This document shows, one piece after another, positions 37,022-48,672 of a stretch of 64,000 bases of DNA. A model generated the notes under the pieces. The model was not told the DNA's origin. It saw only the letters and a list, made by a program, of their open reading frames with translations, and ran no database searches. The first letter of the stretch is position 1. Each line of letters begins with the position of its first letter. The position numbers and the translations under genes are program-made. The DNA is taken from assembly GCF_001640805.2 (NCBI RefSeq), contig NC_066848.1, positions 11,361,896 through 11,425,895 on the forward strand, given 5' to 3'. This stretch comes from Lates calcarifer (Eukaryota > Chordata > Actinopteri > Centropomidae).

Positions 37022-37877
37022 AAGAAATAGCTTGACATCATGGGAAACTTACTTATTTACTCTCTTGCCAGGATGACACAGTTGATGCTCTCTCATGTCT
37101 GGACGCTAAATATGAAGCTACAGCTAGCAGTTGATTAGCTTAGCTTAGCATAAAGACTGAAAAAAGGGGAACAGCTAGCCTAGCTCTGTCTAAAGGTAAC
37201 AAAATTTGCTTAGTAGCACCCCTAATGCTCACTAATTTGCATGTTAAATCTTGTTTTTCAAATCCATACAAAAGCTGAAGTGTAGAAACCATTATGGTTA
37301 TGTGACTCCCATAACGTCACCCTCTTAAAATAATTGCCTAAGTCATTTTTTTACAAAAATGTTTTTTTTTTCCTAAATCATCTCCTCATGATGCTGGTCA
37401 CCTCTGGTAAAATTGCCTACATCCTCAGTTAAACAGATCGTGCCATTCTACCCCTTTAGTATAATTGCCTATGTCAAGAGTGTGACTTTTTTAGTTTTAA
37501 TTTGCCTAAGTTATTTAATTCTCTCATGTTGCATGTTTGACTGACCTTCTGGTTTGTATGTTCAATAGGCATCTGTTGTTATAACTGTTTTGATTAAAAT
37601 TGTTAGTAAATATCATATATTCAACAAGTGGTTCAGTTTTTTGTGTTTCCTGAAAAATCTGAAAAAATGACTTAGGCAATTATTTTAAGAGGGTGACGAT
37701 AAGATGAGAGACGATAAGATGATAACAAATGACTTAAGTTTTTAGTTTATGCTAAGCTAAGCAATCAGCTGCTGGCTGTCGCTTCATATGTATTGTACAT
37801 ACTTGAGATTGGTATTGATTTCCATATCTAACTTTCAGCAAGAAAGTAAATAAATGTAATGGTTGATTTATTCCTTT
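37022..37877. mobile_element. Outer inverted-repeat element (common teleost repeat), split by an insertion
   Basis: The left arm contains AAGAAATAGCTTGACATC, ACTCTCTTGCCAGG, TTAGCTTAGCATAAAGACTG and TAGCCTAGCTCTGTC. The right arm reads as the reverse complement of the same phrases: ATGCTAAGCTAAGCAATCAG, TTTCAGCAAGAAAGTAAAT and TTTATTCCTTT. This word order belongs to a repeat I know to be very frequent in spiny-rayed fishes. It has no coding capacity, so it behaves like a miniature inverted-repeat element. The family name is unknown to me. Confidence 0.75.
37315..37698. mobile_element. 384-bp MITE-like element with 37-bp perfect terminal inverted repeats
   Basis: The left terminus 37315-37351 is the exact reverse complement of 37662-37698; the termini start CGTCACCCTCTT. 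The element is flanked by ATAA on both sides (37311-37314 and 37699-37702), consistent with a 4-bp target-site duplication. Its interior repeats the subterminal word AATTGCCTA with variations near 37334, 37411 and 37463, and TTTGCCTA near 37502. It has no open reading frame for a transposase, so it is non-autonomous. The superfamily is uncertain. Confidence 0.85.
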
Positions 37878-37980
37878 GAGATTTTAAGGTAGATTGATCA
37901 TAAGGAGGATAAAAGAAAAAACTTTTTTTTAGCAAATCACAGTATATTTCTAACATGCAGCATCTCTGTCTTTATTTCAG

Positions 37981-38046
37981 CATAAAAGGCATGCTCAGAA
38001 GACAACCAAATACGTTGAGCTGATAATTGTTGCAGACAACAGAGAG
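37981..38046 (+). CDS. adam12: adam12 coding exon 7: furin site and start of metalloprotease
   Basis: Residues 220-241. HKR completes the R-H-K-R proprotein-convertase site at 219-222, where the latent enzyme is cut in the secretory pathway. The mature chain begins HAQKTTKYVEL and runs through IIVADNRE, the conserved first strand of the ADAM catalytic domain. Phase 0 on both sides. Donor GTAATG. Confidence 0.97.
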
Positions 38047-38836
38047 GTAATGCACCTGCCTTGCTTCCATTCACAAATGCTGTGTTTGAACAACAGAAAC
38101 AACACACTGAAAACACAGCACCGCTTCATACAGCAGGAAAAAAAGCAGGGTAAGCTGTAGTAACAGCAGAGCAGGTCCCACCGGAGCTGCAGAATTAGGT
38201 CAGTGTGCGGCAGGCAGTGTGGTCTGGTGGCAGCAGCTCCGATTTGACAGGAAGTGCTGAACGATCCCCCGGCGGAGGCAGACAGGAAACAGGAAAACGC
38301 AGTGTGGATACAGAGGAGTCTCCCGTAAGCACTGACGAGCTCATTGTGGGGTTTCCTCCTGGCAGTTTATGCCACCAACCTGAATGGAAAGAAAGGAAAT
38401 GGAGAAAAAAAAAAAAGAATAAGGGATCAAGTAAGGCCCATATTTGTTCAGCACCAACACAGGTGGATGCACAGGGAGAAGGGTAGAAATAGAAGGTCTG
38501 ACTTCACTGCAATTTGGATCCACAGCTTTACAAGCTGTCAGATCTGCCAATATACCTGCTCCCTGCAGCCGTGCTATTCGTCTCTCAAGCACTGGGAGAT
38601 TTTTCTAGATCCAGATGGTCACAGCATGACAACCTGCCGAACACACAGTAAAACGTATTGCCTTTGAATATTTTAAGCATCTCATTCACACAAAATACTG
38701 CCTCGGCTGTGCTCTGTTGTGTTTCGTGCTTTTTAGTTCTGAAAATGGATGTAAACACACATCTCCATGCAAAACAACTACTGTGGGTGTAAATGTTCCA
38801 ATTTCTACCACTGATTACATATAATTTTGTTTGCAG
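38047..38836 (+). other. adam12: Intron 7 (790 bp)
   Basis: Non-coding, ending TTTGCAG. Nothing recognised beyond a short A-run near 38406. Confidence 0.9.
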
Positions 38837-38908
38837 TTTCAGAAACAGGGGAAGGACGTGGACAAGGTGAAACAGAGACTGGCAGAGATAGCCAATTATG
38901 TGGACAAG
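38837..38908 (+). CDS. adam12: adam12 coding exon 8: metalloprotease
   Basis: Residues 242-265, beginning FQKQGKDVDKVKQRL and ending EIANYVDK, almost identical to mammalian ADAM12. Clean acceptor GCAG and donor GTAAAA, phase 0. Confidence 0.97.
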
Positions 38909-39390
38909 GTAAAAACATCCTCTTCCCTTTGCACAGGAGGAATAAATCACTTTTTTAAAATAGAAATATTGCTGGCAGCAGAGATTAATGGGATGACTGT
39001 GTGATATATTAATGTCCTACTAAAACAGCTGCTTTTAGTCTGTCTAAAACCTCTGCCAGAGCTGTGGATCTATAGCCAGCAGATACAGTAGGCAGATGGA
39101 TTTACTTGAGGGGAGCATGGATAGAGACGTGGAAAAGACATGTTCTGATCATGAGAAAAACATGAAGAGATGTTCTCACTGATGCACACAGGGGAGGATT
39201 CAGGGCTGCCATAACAAAATGTAATGTTATTCAGTGAACTGAGTAACCAAAAGTAAAAGGCTACAATAGTGTCTCACACATCTGTTTGGAGCTCTGTTGA
39301 CCATTCATGTAATCTAAGATCTATAAATCCTCTGGCCTTTTTATCCCTTCCAACTTTCTCCTCTTATCAATATGCTCCTGCCCTTTTCAG
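38909..39390 (+). other. adam12: Intron 8 (482 bp)
   Basis: Non-coding, ending CCCTTTTCAG. Nothing recognised. Confidence 0.9.
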
Positions 39391-39560
39391 TTCTACAGAG
39401 CCCTGAACATCCGGGTGGCCCTGGTGGGTCTGGAGGTGTGGAGCGACTCCGACAAATGCCCCATCACCCAGGATCCCTTCACCACCCTGCACGAGTTCCT
39501 AGACTGGAGGAAAGTCAAACTGCTGCCCCAGAAACCGCACGACAACGCTCAGCTCATAAG
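39391..39560 (+). CDS. adam12: adam12 coding exon 9: metalloprotease
   Basis: Residues 266-321 plus two bases. Runs from FYRALNIRVALVGLEVW through TTLHEFLDWRK to HDNAQLI, collinear with mammalian ADAM12. The reduplicated codons and high G+C are typical of this exon. Donor GTGGAA is weaker than the others in this gene. Confidence 0.97.
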
Positions 39561-40202
39561 GTGGAAATTTAATTTAACAGAATAAATTGAGCCCACAAAT
39601 GAACAAATAAATGTACACATTGCTACATGAGAACAGATCCTTAAAGGGTCGTGCCAGTGGTTGCAGATGTCTCAGCCCATTAGCTACACAGTCACTCGTG
39701 CTTTACATTAGTGCTAACCATTTTCCCAAGGATAACATGGATTTTTACACACTGATTTCCCACCCGGTCAGCCATTGTTTTCCATTAATTCTACTGTTGT
39801 GTGTGAATCACATCATCAAATTACAGCGGTACCTGGTTGTTAGTTTATTGTTTATTGTTTATTCAGATCCAATTTGATTGTCAAATTGGCAACAACTGCT
39901 CTGTCTTGGGTCCATATTAAAATATACAGTATAATCATCAAATGTTTACACGACATACAGTAAAGTTAACAGCTGCAGTGTCACCATAACTCCATAACAT
40001 TTGACACTGACAATAAAACATGAAAATTCATACATATCAACTTATTTGCACGTCTATAATAAGACACAACACATTTTTTTCCATGCATCGGTGCAGTTTT
40101 ATAAGTAACAGGCAAAAAAATGCTGTATGATATTGTAGAACCCAGCACTCTTCTCCTCTAACATTTCTATTTCCTCTCCACCCTGTCCTCTGACCTTTGC
40201 AG
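39561..40202 (+). other. adam12: Intron 9 (642 bp)
   Basis: Non-coding, ending TTTGCAG. A decayed interspersed repeat occupies part of it (separate entry). Confidence 0.9.
39836..40010. repeat. Possible decayed teleost interspersed repeat
   Basis: TTTATTGTTTATTCAGATCC followed by CTGCTCTGTCTTGGGTCCA resembles a fish repeat whose intact copies read similarly. It is quite diverged, has no clear ends and no coding capacity. Confidence 0.45.
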
Positions 40203-40287
40203 TGGGGTTTACTTCCAGGGCACCACCATTGGCATGGCGCCCATTATGAGCATGTGCACAGTTGAGCAGTCTGGAGGCATTGTCATG
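40203..40287 (+). CDS. adam12: adam12 coding exon 10: metalloprotease
   Basis: Residues 322-350: SGVYFQGTTIGMAPIMSMC followed by TVEQSGGIVM. This is the strongly conserved stretch just before the zinc site and matches mammalian ADAM12 with very few changes. Donor GTGAGT. Confidence 0.97.
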
Positions 40288-41384
40288 GTGAGTATAAAAC
40301 CCTCTCGCTGCTCCAACCGTGCCTCCACCCTCCTCTTCCTCTGTGCTGCCTGATTGTATCAGTGTGGACATTGTTCAGATTCAGCAAGCTAACACAATCC
40401 AGGCATGATTTACACAGAAAAGGTGTTTGTTGTTTGCTGGAGTGGCATTTACCGACAGGTCTGGCAGGAAGTTGTGCTTTTAAACATAATTATATTTGTG
40501 GTGGAGCTCCCTCCAGGTCCATGCCCTCATCATTTGCCACAACACTACGTGCTCAAAGGAATATGTAAAAATGTACACTCAGAGGGGCTGTAGCACAGAC
40601 ATACACACCCTTTTAAGGTCATTTGAGGTCTCACAGTCATTCAATCACGCTCTCCTCACTGTGACATCTCTAAAAGGTCAGTGGGACACAGGTAAATCGA
40701 AGGCCACAGCATTTAAACAAAACCACATTAACATTTTTATGAGATGTGATAAATTGTTTATGCCAGCTCTTATAGAGCACACATTTGAATCAAAATGCGT
40801 TTTTTACACGCAACTGCACATCACCCCTGGTACATTAAATTATTACACATAGCAAATTAGCGGCCTGTTGGGCTCTTCCGCCTGCTGTAGTTACTTGACA
40901 TCCATGCCAAATCACAAAGCGGCTATCTGCCCAATGCCATTATGTCTCAGCCCAGATGTGTATCCCCCATTAATAGATATGTTTCCTGCTGGCCGAGGCT
41001 GTGGTGAGGCTTCTCCAGATGTTTGTCGTCCCCATTACTTACAGATGGCAGATGAGTTGGACCGAGATTAAAGGGTCATGTAACCAGTAAGAGGGCGGCA
41101 AGATGAGATGAGCCATTTCTCAAACCATACACTGCCATGTGTTAATCAGCCTCAAATCCTTTATTTGGTCCACATGTTCTTCGACTTTGTACAACATAAT
41201 GTTATTTATTTTTATATGTGAATGCCTCAGTTTAAACAGTGACAGCTAACAATATCCACTTTTTTATATAGTATTCTTGTCTGGGAGTTATTTTCTCACA
41301 TGGCTGGAAATGATATCAGAAAGACTATAAGAGCTTCTCTTGGTTGTAGCCAACACTATCAAATTCTCACCATCACAACAATGG

Positions 41385-41386
<2 letters not shown>

Positions 41387-41436
<50 letters not shown>
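41387..41436. repeat. (TA)25 microsatellite
   Basis: Fifty bases of uninterrupted TA, self-complementary and so able to form a hairpin or cruciform. Confidence 0.97.
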
Positions 41437-41437
<1 letters not shown>

Positions 41438-41879
41438 TGCTTCAAAGTAATGGCTGTGACTTCCAAGAGTTCCATCCATTTCTGCTGACTCCAATATTAC
41501 ACTGTTACACTTTTTGTGAGAAAGCATTCAACCATGGATTACACACACATACACACACACACTGATAAATATGACAGAAGCAGATGAAAGTTTTCCCATT
41601 CTTCCTCTTACAAGGCGGAGTGCAGCACCCCCTGATGCTGCTCTGTAATCAGAGCATAAAATAGCTCAGCTTGCCCTCAACTTTGACATATGACCTCGCC
41701 TTCAAAGGAAGTGTGTGATTTTCTCATGTACATGGCAGAGAACATTCAAAGACCACAGCAAGATTTACAGTAGCCATGTGGGGGGCCTCTTTCTCAGGGG
41801 TTGTGAGATTTGAAATGCTGAAACATGGACATTATTCAGGGGTTTACATGGAAGCATGTTTTCTTTTCTTTTTTTTTTT

Positions 41880-41904
41880 GGGTGGGGGGGTGGGGGGGTT
41901 GGGG
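41880..41904 (+). other. G-quadruplex motif
   Basis: Four G tracts of 3, 7, 7 and 4 separated by loops of 1, 1 and 2 bases, on the sense strand and directly after an 11-T run. It fits the canonical G3+ N1-7 pattern with very short loops. Confidence 0.9.
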
Positions 41905-42170
41905 TTGTTTTGTATCAGCCAGCCTTACTCAATGTGTAACCATCCTGCCACCAGTTGTGCAGCAGTTATCCCCCTCATATTTCTGGAATATTCTTCTCTT
42001 GGGGTCGTTGGCAGATGTTTTTTGTGGCTACTACTGGTGCTTGTTCTTTCTTCACTATGTGTAGGCTCCTCTGTGTGCCTCTGCAACTAAAAGTATGGTT
42101 TCATGTAAGCTGTGCAGTGAATGTGGAATCTATACTTACGCGTCAGAGCTGGGCAAAATGTCTGATATTA

Positions 42171-42386
42171 AGAGGAATAGTTTGACATTTAAAAATTTCT
42201 GGTAGGTAGATTTTGTTATCTTCGGGCAGAACGAGGTTAACAGTTTCGTCTTGTTTCTATTTTTTATGTGTAAGCTAAGCTAATGGTGTTTGCCTCACAT
42301 GCACCGTACACACATGAATACACTACCTCCCTGAAAGTGAATAAGTGCATTTCCCATTGTGAAATTGTGAAAAAATGTTCCTTTAA
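42171..42386. mobile_element. Teleost inverted-repeat element, second copy
   Basis: Starts AGAGGAATAGTTTGACATTT and ends with the imperfect reverse complement (GAAATTGTGAAAAAATGTTC then CTTT). Inside it has GTAAGCTAAGCTAATGG and GTGAATAAGTGCATTTCCC, phrases shared with the 37022-37877 element. Length is about 216 bp with no coding capacity. Confidence 0.7.
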
Positions 42387-43082
42387 TGTCATAATATTAA
42401 TAAGAATATTTCTGAGAAATGTATGACACAATATGATTCCATTGGAAGATGACAGACTACTACTGTGTCATTCATCTCTTTCTATTTGTCTCCTCTCTAG
42501 CCTCACTTTGGCATTCACATATATACTCCACCGACTTCATTTCTCAGTCACCCACCAAACCCCCCGCCCCCCGTCTCCGTCTCCCTCTCAGCATGTCTGT
42601 CTACAAAACTAGGTGAAACCTCCACCTTCCACCTCTCTCTCGTCGCTCTCCATCTCTGTCTGGCTTGTGTGGGGCGGTTGTCTCGCTTATCAATGCGGTA
42701 GCGAGTCATACAGCGGTAGGTTTATGGAGCTTCCTGCAGTAGCTGTTTCCACTGGCAGCGGGTATGATTGGGTCTGCAGGGGTAATGGAATGGCAGATGA
42801 ATTCAGGCCTCCATGAGGAGACTGAGTAATAGAGGAAGGATGAGGGGGGCAGTTCGGACAGTTTCTGAACTGTTTTGGGAATCTGCAGCTTAAAAATTGC
42901 CTTCTTTGAACTTTGCATTTTCTTTCTCCTCTTTTTTTCCCCCCTTTTCTGTGCACTTCAGTTTGGTTTGGTTTTTGCTCAAAGCTCACTCAAGTAACTT
43001 TGATTGAATTTACAATATACAGGTACATATATATACAATGTTCTCATGTTCTTGGTTCCTCATTTTTTCTCCCCCACTGTAG

Positions 43083-43231
43083 GATCACTCTGAGAACCCA
43101 CTGGGTGCAGCCGTGACTTTGGCCCACGAACTGGGACACAATTTTGGTATGAACCACGACACCCCAGAGCGCGGCTGTGGCTGCAGGATGACCGTTGACC
43201 GTGGAGGCTGCATCATGACCCCCTCCACAGG
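43083..43231 (+). CDS. adam12: adam12 coding exon 11: zinc-binding active site
   Basis: Residues 351-399 plus two bases. Contains [11 protein letters not shown]: His365, His369 and His375 bind zinc and Glu366 is the catalytic base. CIMTPSTG supplies the Met-turn (Met395). All residues needed for proteolysis are present, so an active enzyme is predicted. Acceptor CACTGTAG, donor GTGAGT. Confidence 0.98.
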
Positions 43232-43817
43232 GTGAGTCTCTGGTGTTCTTTTTCCCTGGGATTATATTGCATAAACCTTATGATTAAAACATAAGACGAA
43301 TGTGACGCAAATTGTTATGCTGCTGGACTGGTTGAGGCAGCAGCAGCAAAATTCTAATTAAATGTCCACTGGTCCACACTGTCACTGCAATAATTGTGCT
43401 GGTTGTTGCTGTTCTGTTTTAGCATTCCATTGCTATTTAGATTGTTGTTTTAGGGCTAATTTGATTATTTGTTTTCTATCATTTAAATTTTCAATTTGTG
43501 GTCTATTCCAGTAAAATCTTGCTGGGAACAAAATTGGTTAAATTGGCTTCAGATTTAAAAACATAAGCTCAAACAAAGTTTGTTGTGACTCTTAGGCTGT
43601 TTCTCCCATTAAACAGTTACCCTTTAAAAGCATTGTTTCACTCAGCTACAGGTTTAAAATGCATATCAGCGTAACTTTTCTGAATAAATTAATGACTTCC
43701 TCTGCACCTGGACAGTCAGAAAAGATTAATTGAGCTCTACTAGTTGGACAGGTTGAATCATTTTCATCTGTACATGATGCTCCATTGTTTATGTGTTGAT
43801 GTATGAGAGAGGGCTCA

Positions 43818-43869
43818 AACACACACACACACATACACGAACACACACACACACACACACACACACACA
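43818..43869. repeat. (CA)n microsatellite
   Basis: CA array with an ATACACGA interruption. Confidence 0.95.
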
Positions 43870-45906
43870 TTGGCCCGCGACTAAAGCAGCTGCTCTAGCA
43901 TTCTACCCGTATTGCCTGGGTCGCTGAGATAACAGTGCTGCTGCAAGTGATGGACTCTGTGACTGTTAGTAAACAGCAAGCAGATAAGGCAAACCCAGAG
44001 CGCAGTACCAGATTTCACCCTTGGTCCAGTGCCAGTCTGGTTTGTGTGATGGTGGGTCCCGCAAGCGACAGATGAATGTGGTCAGGATGAATTCCACAAC
44101 GCTGTGAAGAAGACAGAGAAGAAAAAAGGCTGTTACTGTTATTATTGAAATATTCTGTTTGAGTTTTTAAAACGCTAACAACTAAAGAAACAGCTTACAC
44201 CCATCACACACACCGACATCAGTCCCTGCATACATCTGTCCCACACATTAACAATATCAATGCATGTTAAAAGGGATTTGTCCAATTTTGAGAATATAGC
44301 AGGAAAGGTTGCCAGATCTTATAAAACTCTCTGGTTGAGCCAGGAGTACTATGCCTGTAGTATGTTCAAATTTGAGGTGTGCCTTTATATCCTCCAGTCT
44401 GTGTTTATGAGATGGTGGTGGTGGAGTCTTTTTCCATTTAAGGAGAATCAGTCATCAGGCAAACAGCGTAGAGACGGCTACAGCGTGGTTAACTGCGGTC
44501 TTGGCTGTCAGAGAGTTAGTATCAAAAACTGTGCCACATACACATGGAGGTGTATTAAAAACACCTGTCCAAACATCCTACAGCAGCAGACAGGACCAAA
44601 ACACATGACTGTGGGTGCCCAGATCAGGCCCACATCTTCAGCAATTCAATTATTTATCAAGTTCACAATATAAAGAAAAAAGCAGATATATCATCATATA
44701 TATCAACCGATATAGACTGTAGGATATGAAAGAAAACAGAAAATTGTTAATTAGGTGGAGAAACAAAAGAGCAGAATGTGGATAAATGTAGAAACACATT
44801 GTAGTGCAGTGCAGTCTATTAAAAACATTATATTAACAATGATGTGCTAAGATCTGAGAAGCAGTTTTGAGCAGTGAGCAGGCCCATTAAAATTTGTGAA
44901 AAGTCCCTGTGGATGTGTGATTTTTCCAAGCCCTAGTTGTGGCTATTGTCATCAAAAACTGTCATTAAAGTAGATAAAAGCTATTTTCAATTACGCTCAT
45001 GAATCAGCAGAGACACAAAAGAAGAAAACCGCAGGTGGCTTGTGAGCACATCCTTCAAAATGCCACAAAACCTGCTAAAAACACATGAATCTCTAACTTA
45101 GCTATGTACCAGAAGTGTCCCAGAAAACTTGAATGACCTTTTACTGTAGCAATAGAAAAAAAGAGGAGGGTACATGGGGTAGGGGGGTGGGCTCAGAAAC
45201 TGTTTATTTGTACAGCCACTGGCAACAGTGAGCTCATCCTGCTGTTCTCATACTACAGCACTTATTTCTGAGAAAAAAAAGCATAATGCACACAGAACAC
45301 TGCTGGATTTATGCAGTGTAGTTTTTGAACATGCACTTAGTGTACTGACATGACGACTTTGCTGTAGCTCGTCAGCGGCCAAAGATATCTAATGATGTCA
45401 TGTGCAGAGTTTAGAAAAATGACTATCTGATCTAAATGGGTTAGAATGAGTCACGGTACTGTTTAATTCTTCATAACAGCATAGGTTAATGATGCATGGT
45501 CGCTCCTTTTCAGCACCGTGTGCTATATAATTATGACATTAGATACATTAATAGTAGAGAGAGGTGATCAGTGACCTTTCATTCTGAAATTCGCTCCTCT
45601 GTTTGCTAAGTAAAGGGTGCAGGATAAATCCATACACTGTGGTACAGTGACATTTTGTCTGGCCATTTTGTGTTGATACACTGACTCCAAGTATCAATAT
45701 TTCCCTATTCAATTATTAATATTTTAATTGTGTACTGACCATTGTTCACTGCAGTCTGTATGTTAGGATGAATAGAACATTTTTATCATTCAAACAATCT
45801 TAGTTACTGTAAAACTGGAGGATAACAATGTATGTTATCAGTCATACACTGAATTTACACCTGTACCTGAGAGATCTTTAAAGCTTTATCAATATGTTTT
45901 TGCATG

Positions 45907-45975
45907 AAAGGGGTAGTTTGACATTTTTATTTCCAGTCTGTATGCTAAACTCAGCTAACCCCTTCTACTGTACCT
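45907..45975. mobile_element. Teleost inverted-repeat element, internally deleted third copy
   Basis: AAAGGGGTAGTTTGACATTT is followed directly by TTTCCAGTCTGTATGCTAAA. This joins the left terminus of the family at 37022-37877 and 42171-42386 to its opposite arm, so most of the interior has been lost. Confidence 0.6.
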
Positions 45976-46017
45976 TTAGCAATGCATCAAATAACTAATG
46001 TGATGAACCCACACAGG

Positions 46018-46170
46018 CAGAGGCGAGGCAAGTTTTTTATATAGCACCTGTTTCAACAACAAGGTAATTCAAAGTCCTTTACACGAGCTGTAAACAAAAA
46101 ACATAAGGCAGTGTTGAAATAATAGATAAATAATAAATGAAATAATAGAAGATATAAACAAGCCAAAGTT
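46018..46170. mobile_element. Dispersed teleost repeat (GGCAAGTTTTTTATATAGCAC type)
   Basis: GAGGCAAGTTTTTTATATAG, CAACAACAAGGTAATTCAAA and GTCCTTTACA match a short repeat that is very common in fish genomes, followed by an A-rich tail-like stretch. It is probably a non-LTR retrotransposon-derived sequence; I do not know the exact family. No open reading frame. Confidence 0.65.
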
Positions 46171-48595
46171 CAGCGATTACACTGTAGTTATCAACACAAT
46201 TCTATGTTTTGATTTAGTTTCTTCCTGTTCATTGTTTTGGTCTTGTAGTTTTACAGTTTGGTTCACTCTCACCGCTCTCATCAAGCCTCTTTTTCCAGAT
46301 GCCTGTTTTCAGCTCTTTGTAAACCCACTGTACATTATCTTCTACCTAGTAACAAATGACAGGCACAGTTAGCAACTAGCTGATGAACATTTAGAACTTA
46401 AAGAGCCAGAAATTTCCCTCAGCAGATGGCAGAGACCAAAAACAGAGCCAAAAAGCAGAATGAATTTTAGATTTACATCAGGTGCTCTGAAATTTGACTC
46501 CACATAAATGCTCATGTTGCTCCGTAACTCCTGGATGTATATTTAAGCAATTTTTTTGCTAACTCCTTCCCCATCATTAATGGTGTGTTTAGAGCTTACT
46601 CACAGCTGCTTTCAAGAGGCCAAAAGAATCAAATAGCACGACTTAAAACTCATAATAATGTTTAGATTTTGATAGATCAACTGTGTTGTCTAGACAGTGT
46701 TGTTATTTAGATGATATCAGTTGACAATGAGCCATGGAGCTCAGTGTGAGGTTTGTCATGGGAAATATTTTGCCAGAGTTTCCGCACCAGTTTGAGAGTT
46801 GAAAATTATGAACTTACCCAAGTTCAAGCTCGACTTAGCCGGTTATCTCCCAAATTGAATTTCCTGAACTATCAGCCTGAATTCACAGTTTCCTGTTGAC
46901 AAAACCAATAATTTCACAAACCAATCTTGAACTCATTTCCCCCATCACAGATCTGCAGTTCTTTTTTTTTTTTTATATATTAGCAACCTCCTTTGACCCT
47001 CGGCCCGGATGCCTTCAGAATGTTAAACACATCGTTGTAAAGCGGTGTAGCTCGTTCGACTGTGTGTTTGGGATACTCTCGGCTTAGACTTGCTAATGGA
47101 GGAGAAGACAGGCTGCATCTAAATGACGTGATTATCAGTGACGCTGCCAGCTGCAATCAGGGCCAGGGCACAAAGAGAGGTCCGCAGAGAGGTGCTTTAT
47201 GCCTGGATAGACAGGCAGAGCGAGGAGGCAGTGGTTTTATTTGTCTTTTATCTCCCTCAGTGGCAAAGCGGGAGGAGAGACACAAAGAGAGGTAGAGGTG
47301 AGAGTGAGAGACAAACAGGAGAGAGATGACAATGAAGGAATTATTTAAGTACACATGGACATCTAAGACAGGCGTACGAGCCATAAAAACCGTCCACGGG
47401 AGATTTGTGTCATAACAATGAGTGGAAATGTGAGGGACAGAAGAGGAACAGAGTTTAACATGGACATTTTGAAGAGGGGATGTCTTTTAGAAGTTGAGCT
47501 AAGAGTTGCATCATATGAACGTGGGGAGAGAGCTCAAAAGTGCTTTCCCATGTCTGTATGTGTAACTGGGAAGAAAGGTGAAGCACAGCAGGGAGCTATG
47601 GCTGGACTTTGAGGCCAAGAGGTGAATACTCTGTCAACACAATATGAGGGAGCCTGTGACTCTTGTTATTTTCTTGTCGACGATGACAGAGTGCAAGTGA
47701 GGTGAGAAGGTACAAAATGTCATTATCCGAAGCTGTGGAGGGGAGGGAGAAAGTTGGTTCGGTTGCTAGTGGATAACTGTTTGCAGTAAATTCAGCTTGT
47801 GTTTTGCTTTTCCTCCTGATATTTAATCACCATAGGCTCCTGCCAGAGTTGCAGCCTAACATTTACTGAAAGGTCAGACGTGTCTCTCCTGCTTAGCTCG
47901 GACTAAATGCATGTCAGTCTGCAGCGCAGCTCAGAGAGCAGCAGAGACAGCTTGATATCAGTCTGAGAGCTCACAAAAAGAGGAGCCCTTCATGGCCCTC
48001 ATGTGACCAATGCCTCTATGGTCCACAGACCCATTTCTCTCTCCATCCACACTGACGTTTCCTCCTCCCCCCGAACCCACTGGCCTCACACACTGAGATG
48101 ATTAAACTGACAGGAATCATCTGTAGCGCACATATGGCTTTAGATCCAGGAAAAGCTGCTTGGTGCACAGGAGACTGTATCTCTGCATCACAGTGGTACT
48201 GTCAGTAAGAGCCCGGCTTAATGCTACAAGATCTTTTTGTAAGTTACTATAAAAACATTGCCTCCTTTGCTCCCTGTCCAATTCACTAGGCCCTGGCTCC
48301 CAGCATTTGATTTTTTTCCCCTCAGATTTTACACACAAAATTCAGTATATTAATCTCAAGGATTACTACTCAACCACTCTGTGTTGGGTTGCGCTTTGGA
48401 GTTTGACCCATACTAGGGACAAAAATATGCTTCTATTTTTACCGTTGTTTAAAATCTCTTGCTTGTGCGTCCCCTAGCTTTATGGAGATACAATACTAAA
48501 ATGCTGAAATACACCTTCAAATCATTCATTTAAGGCCTGCATCGCACAGCACAGGCTTGTTTAATATGTGTAGCTGTGTAGTAGTATGTTCAGAT

Positions 48596-48596
<1 letters not shown>

Positions 48597-48671
<75 letters not shown>

Positions 48672-48672
48672 G
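48597..48672. repeat. (GT)n microsatellite, about 75 bp
   Basis: The longest GT array in the window, with one GG interruption near its middle. Confidence 0.97.

Larger units (their letters stand above)
36455..37980 (+). other. adam12: Intron 6 (1.5 kb), mostly nested repeats
   Basis: More than half of this intron is one inverted-repeat element carrying a second one inside it (separate entries). It ends TTTATTTCAG. Confidence 0.85.
40288..43082 (+). other. adam12: Intron 10 (2.8 kb)
   Basis: Non-coding, ending CCCACTGTAG. It contains a TA microsatellite, a G-quadruplex motif and a teleost inverted-repeat element (separate entries). Confidence 0.9.

Noticed and set aside
44260..44673. 137-codon open frame on the + strand in intron 11
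   Set aside because: No recognisable motif or family; AT-rich intronic sequence with ordinary composition.
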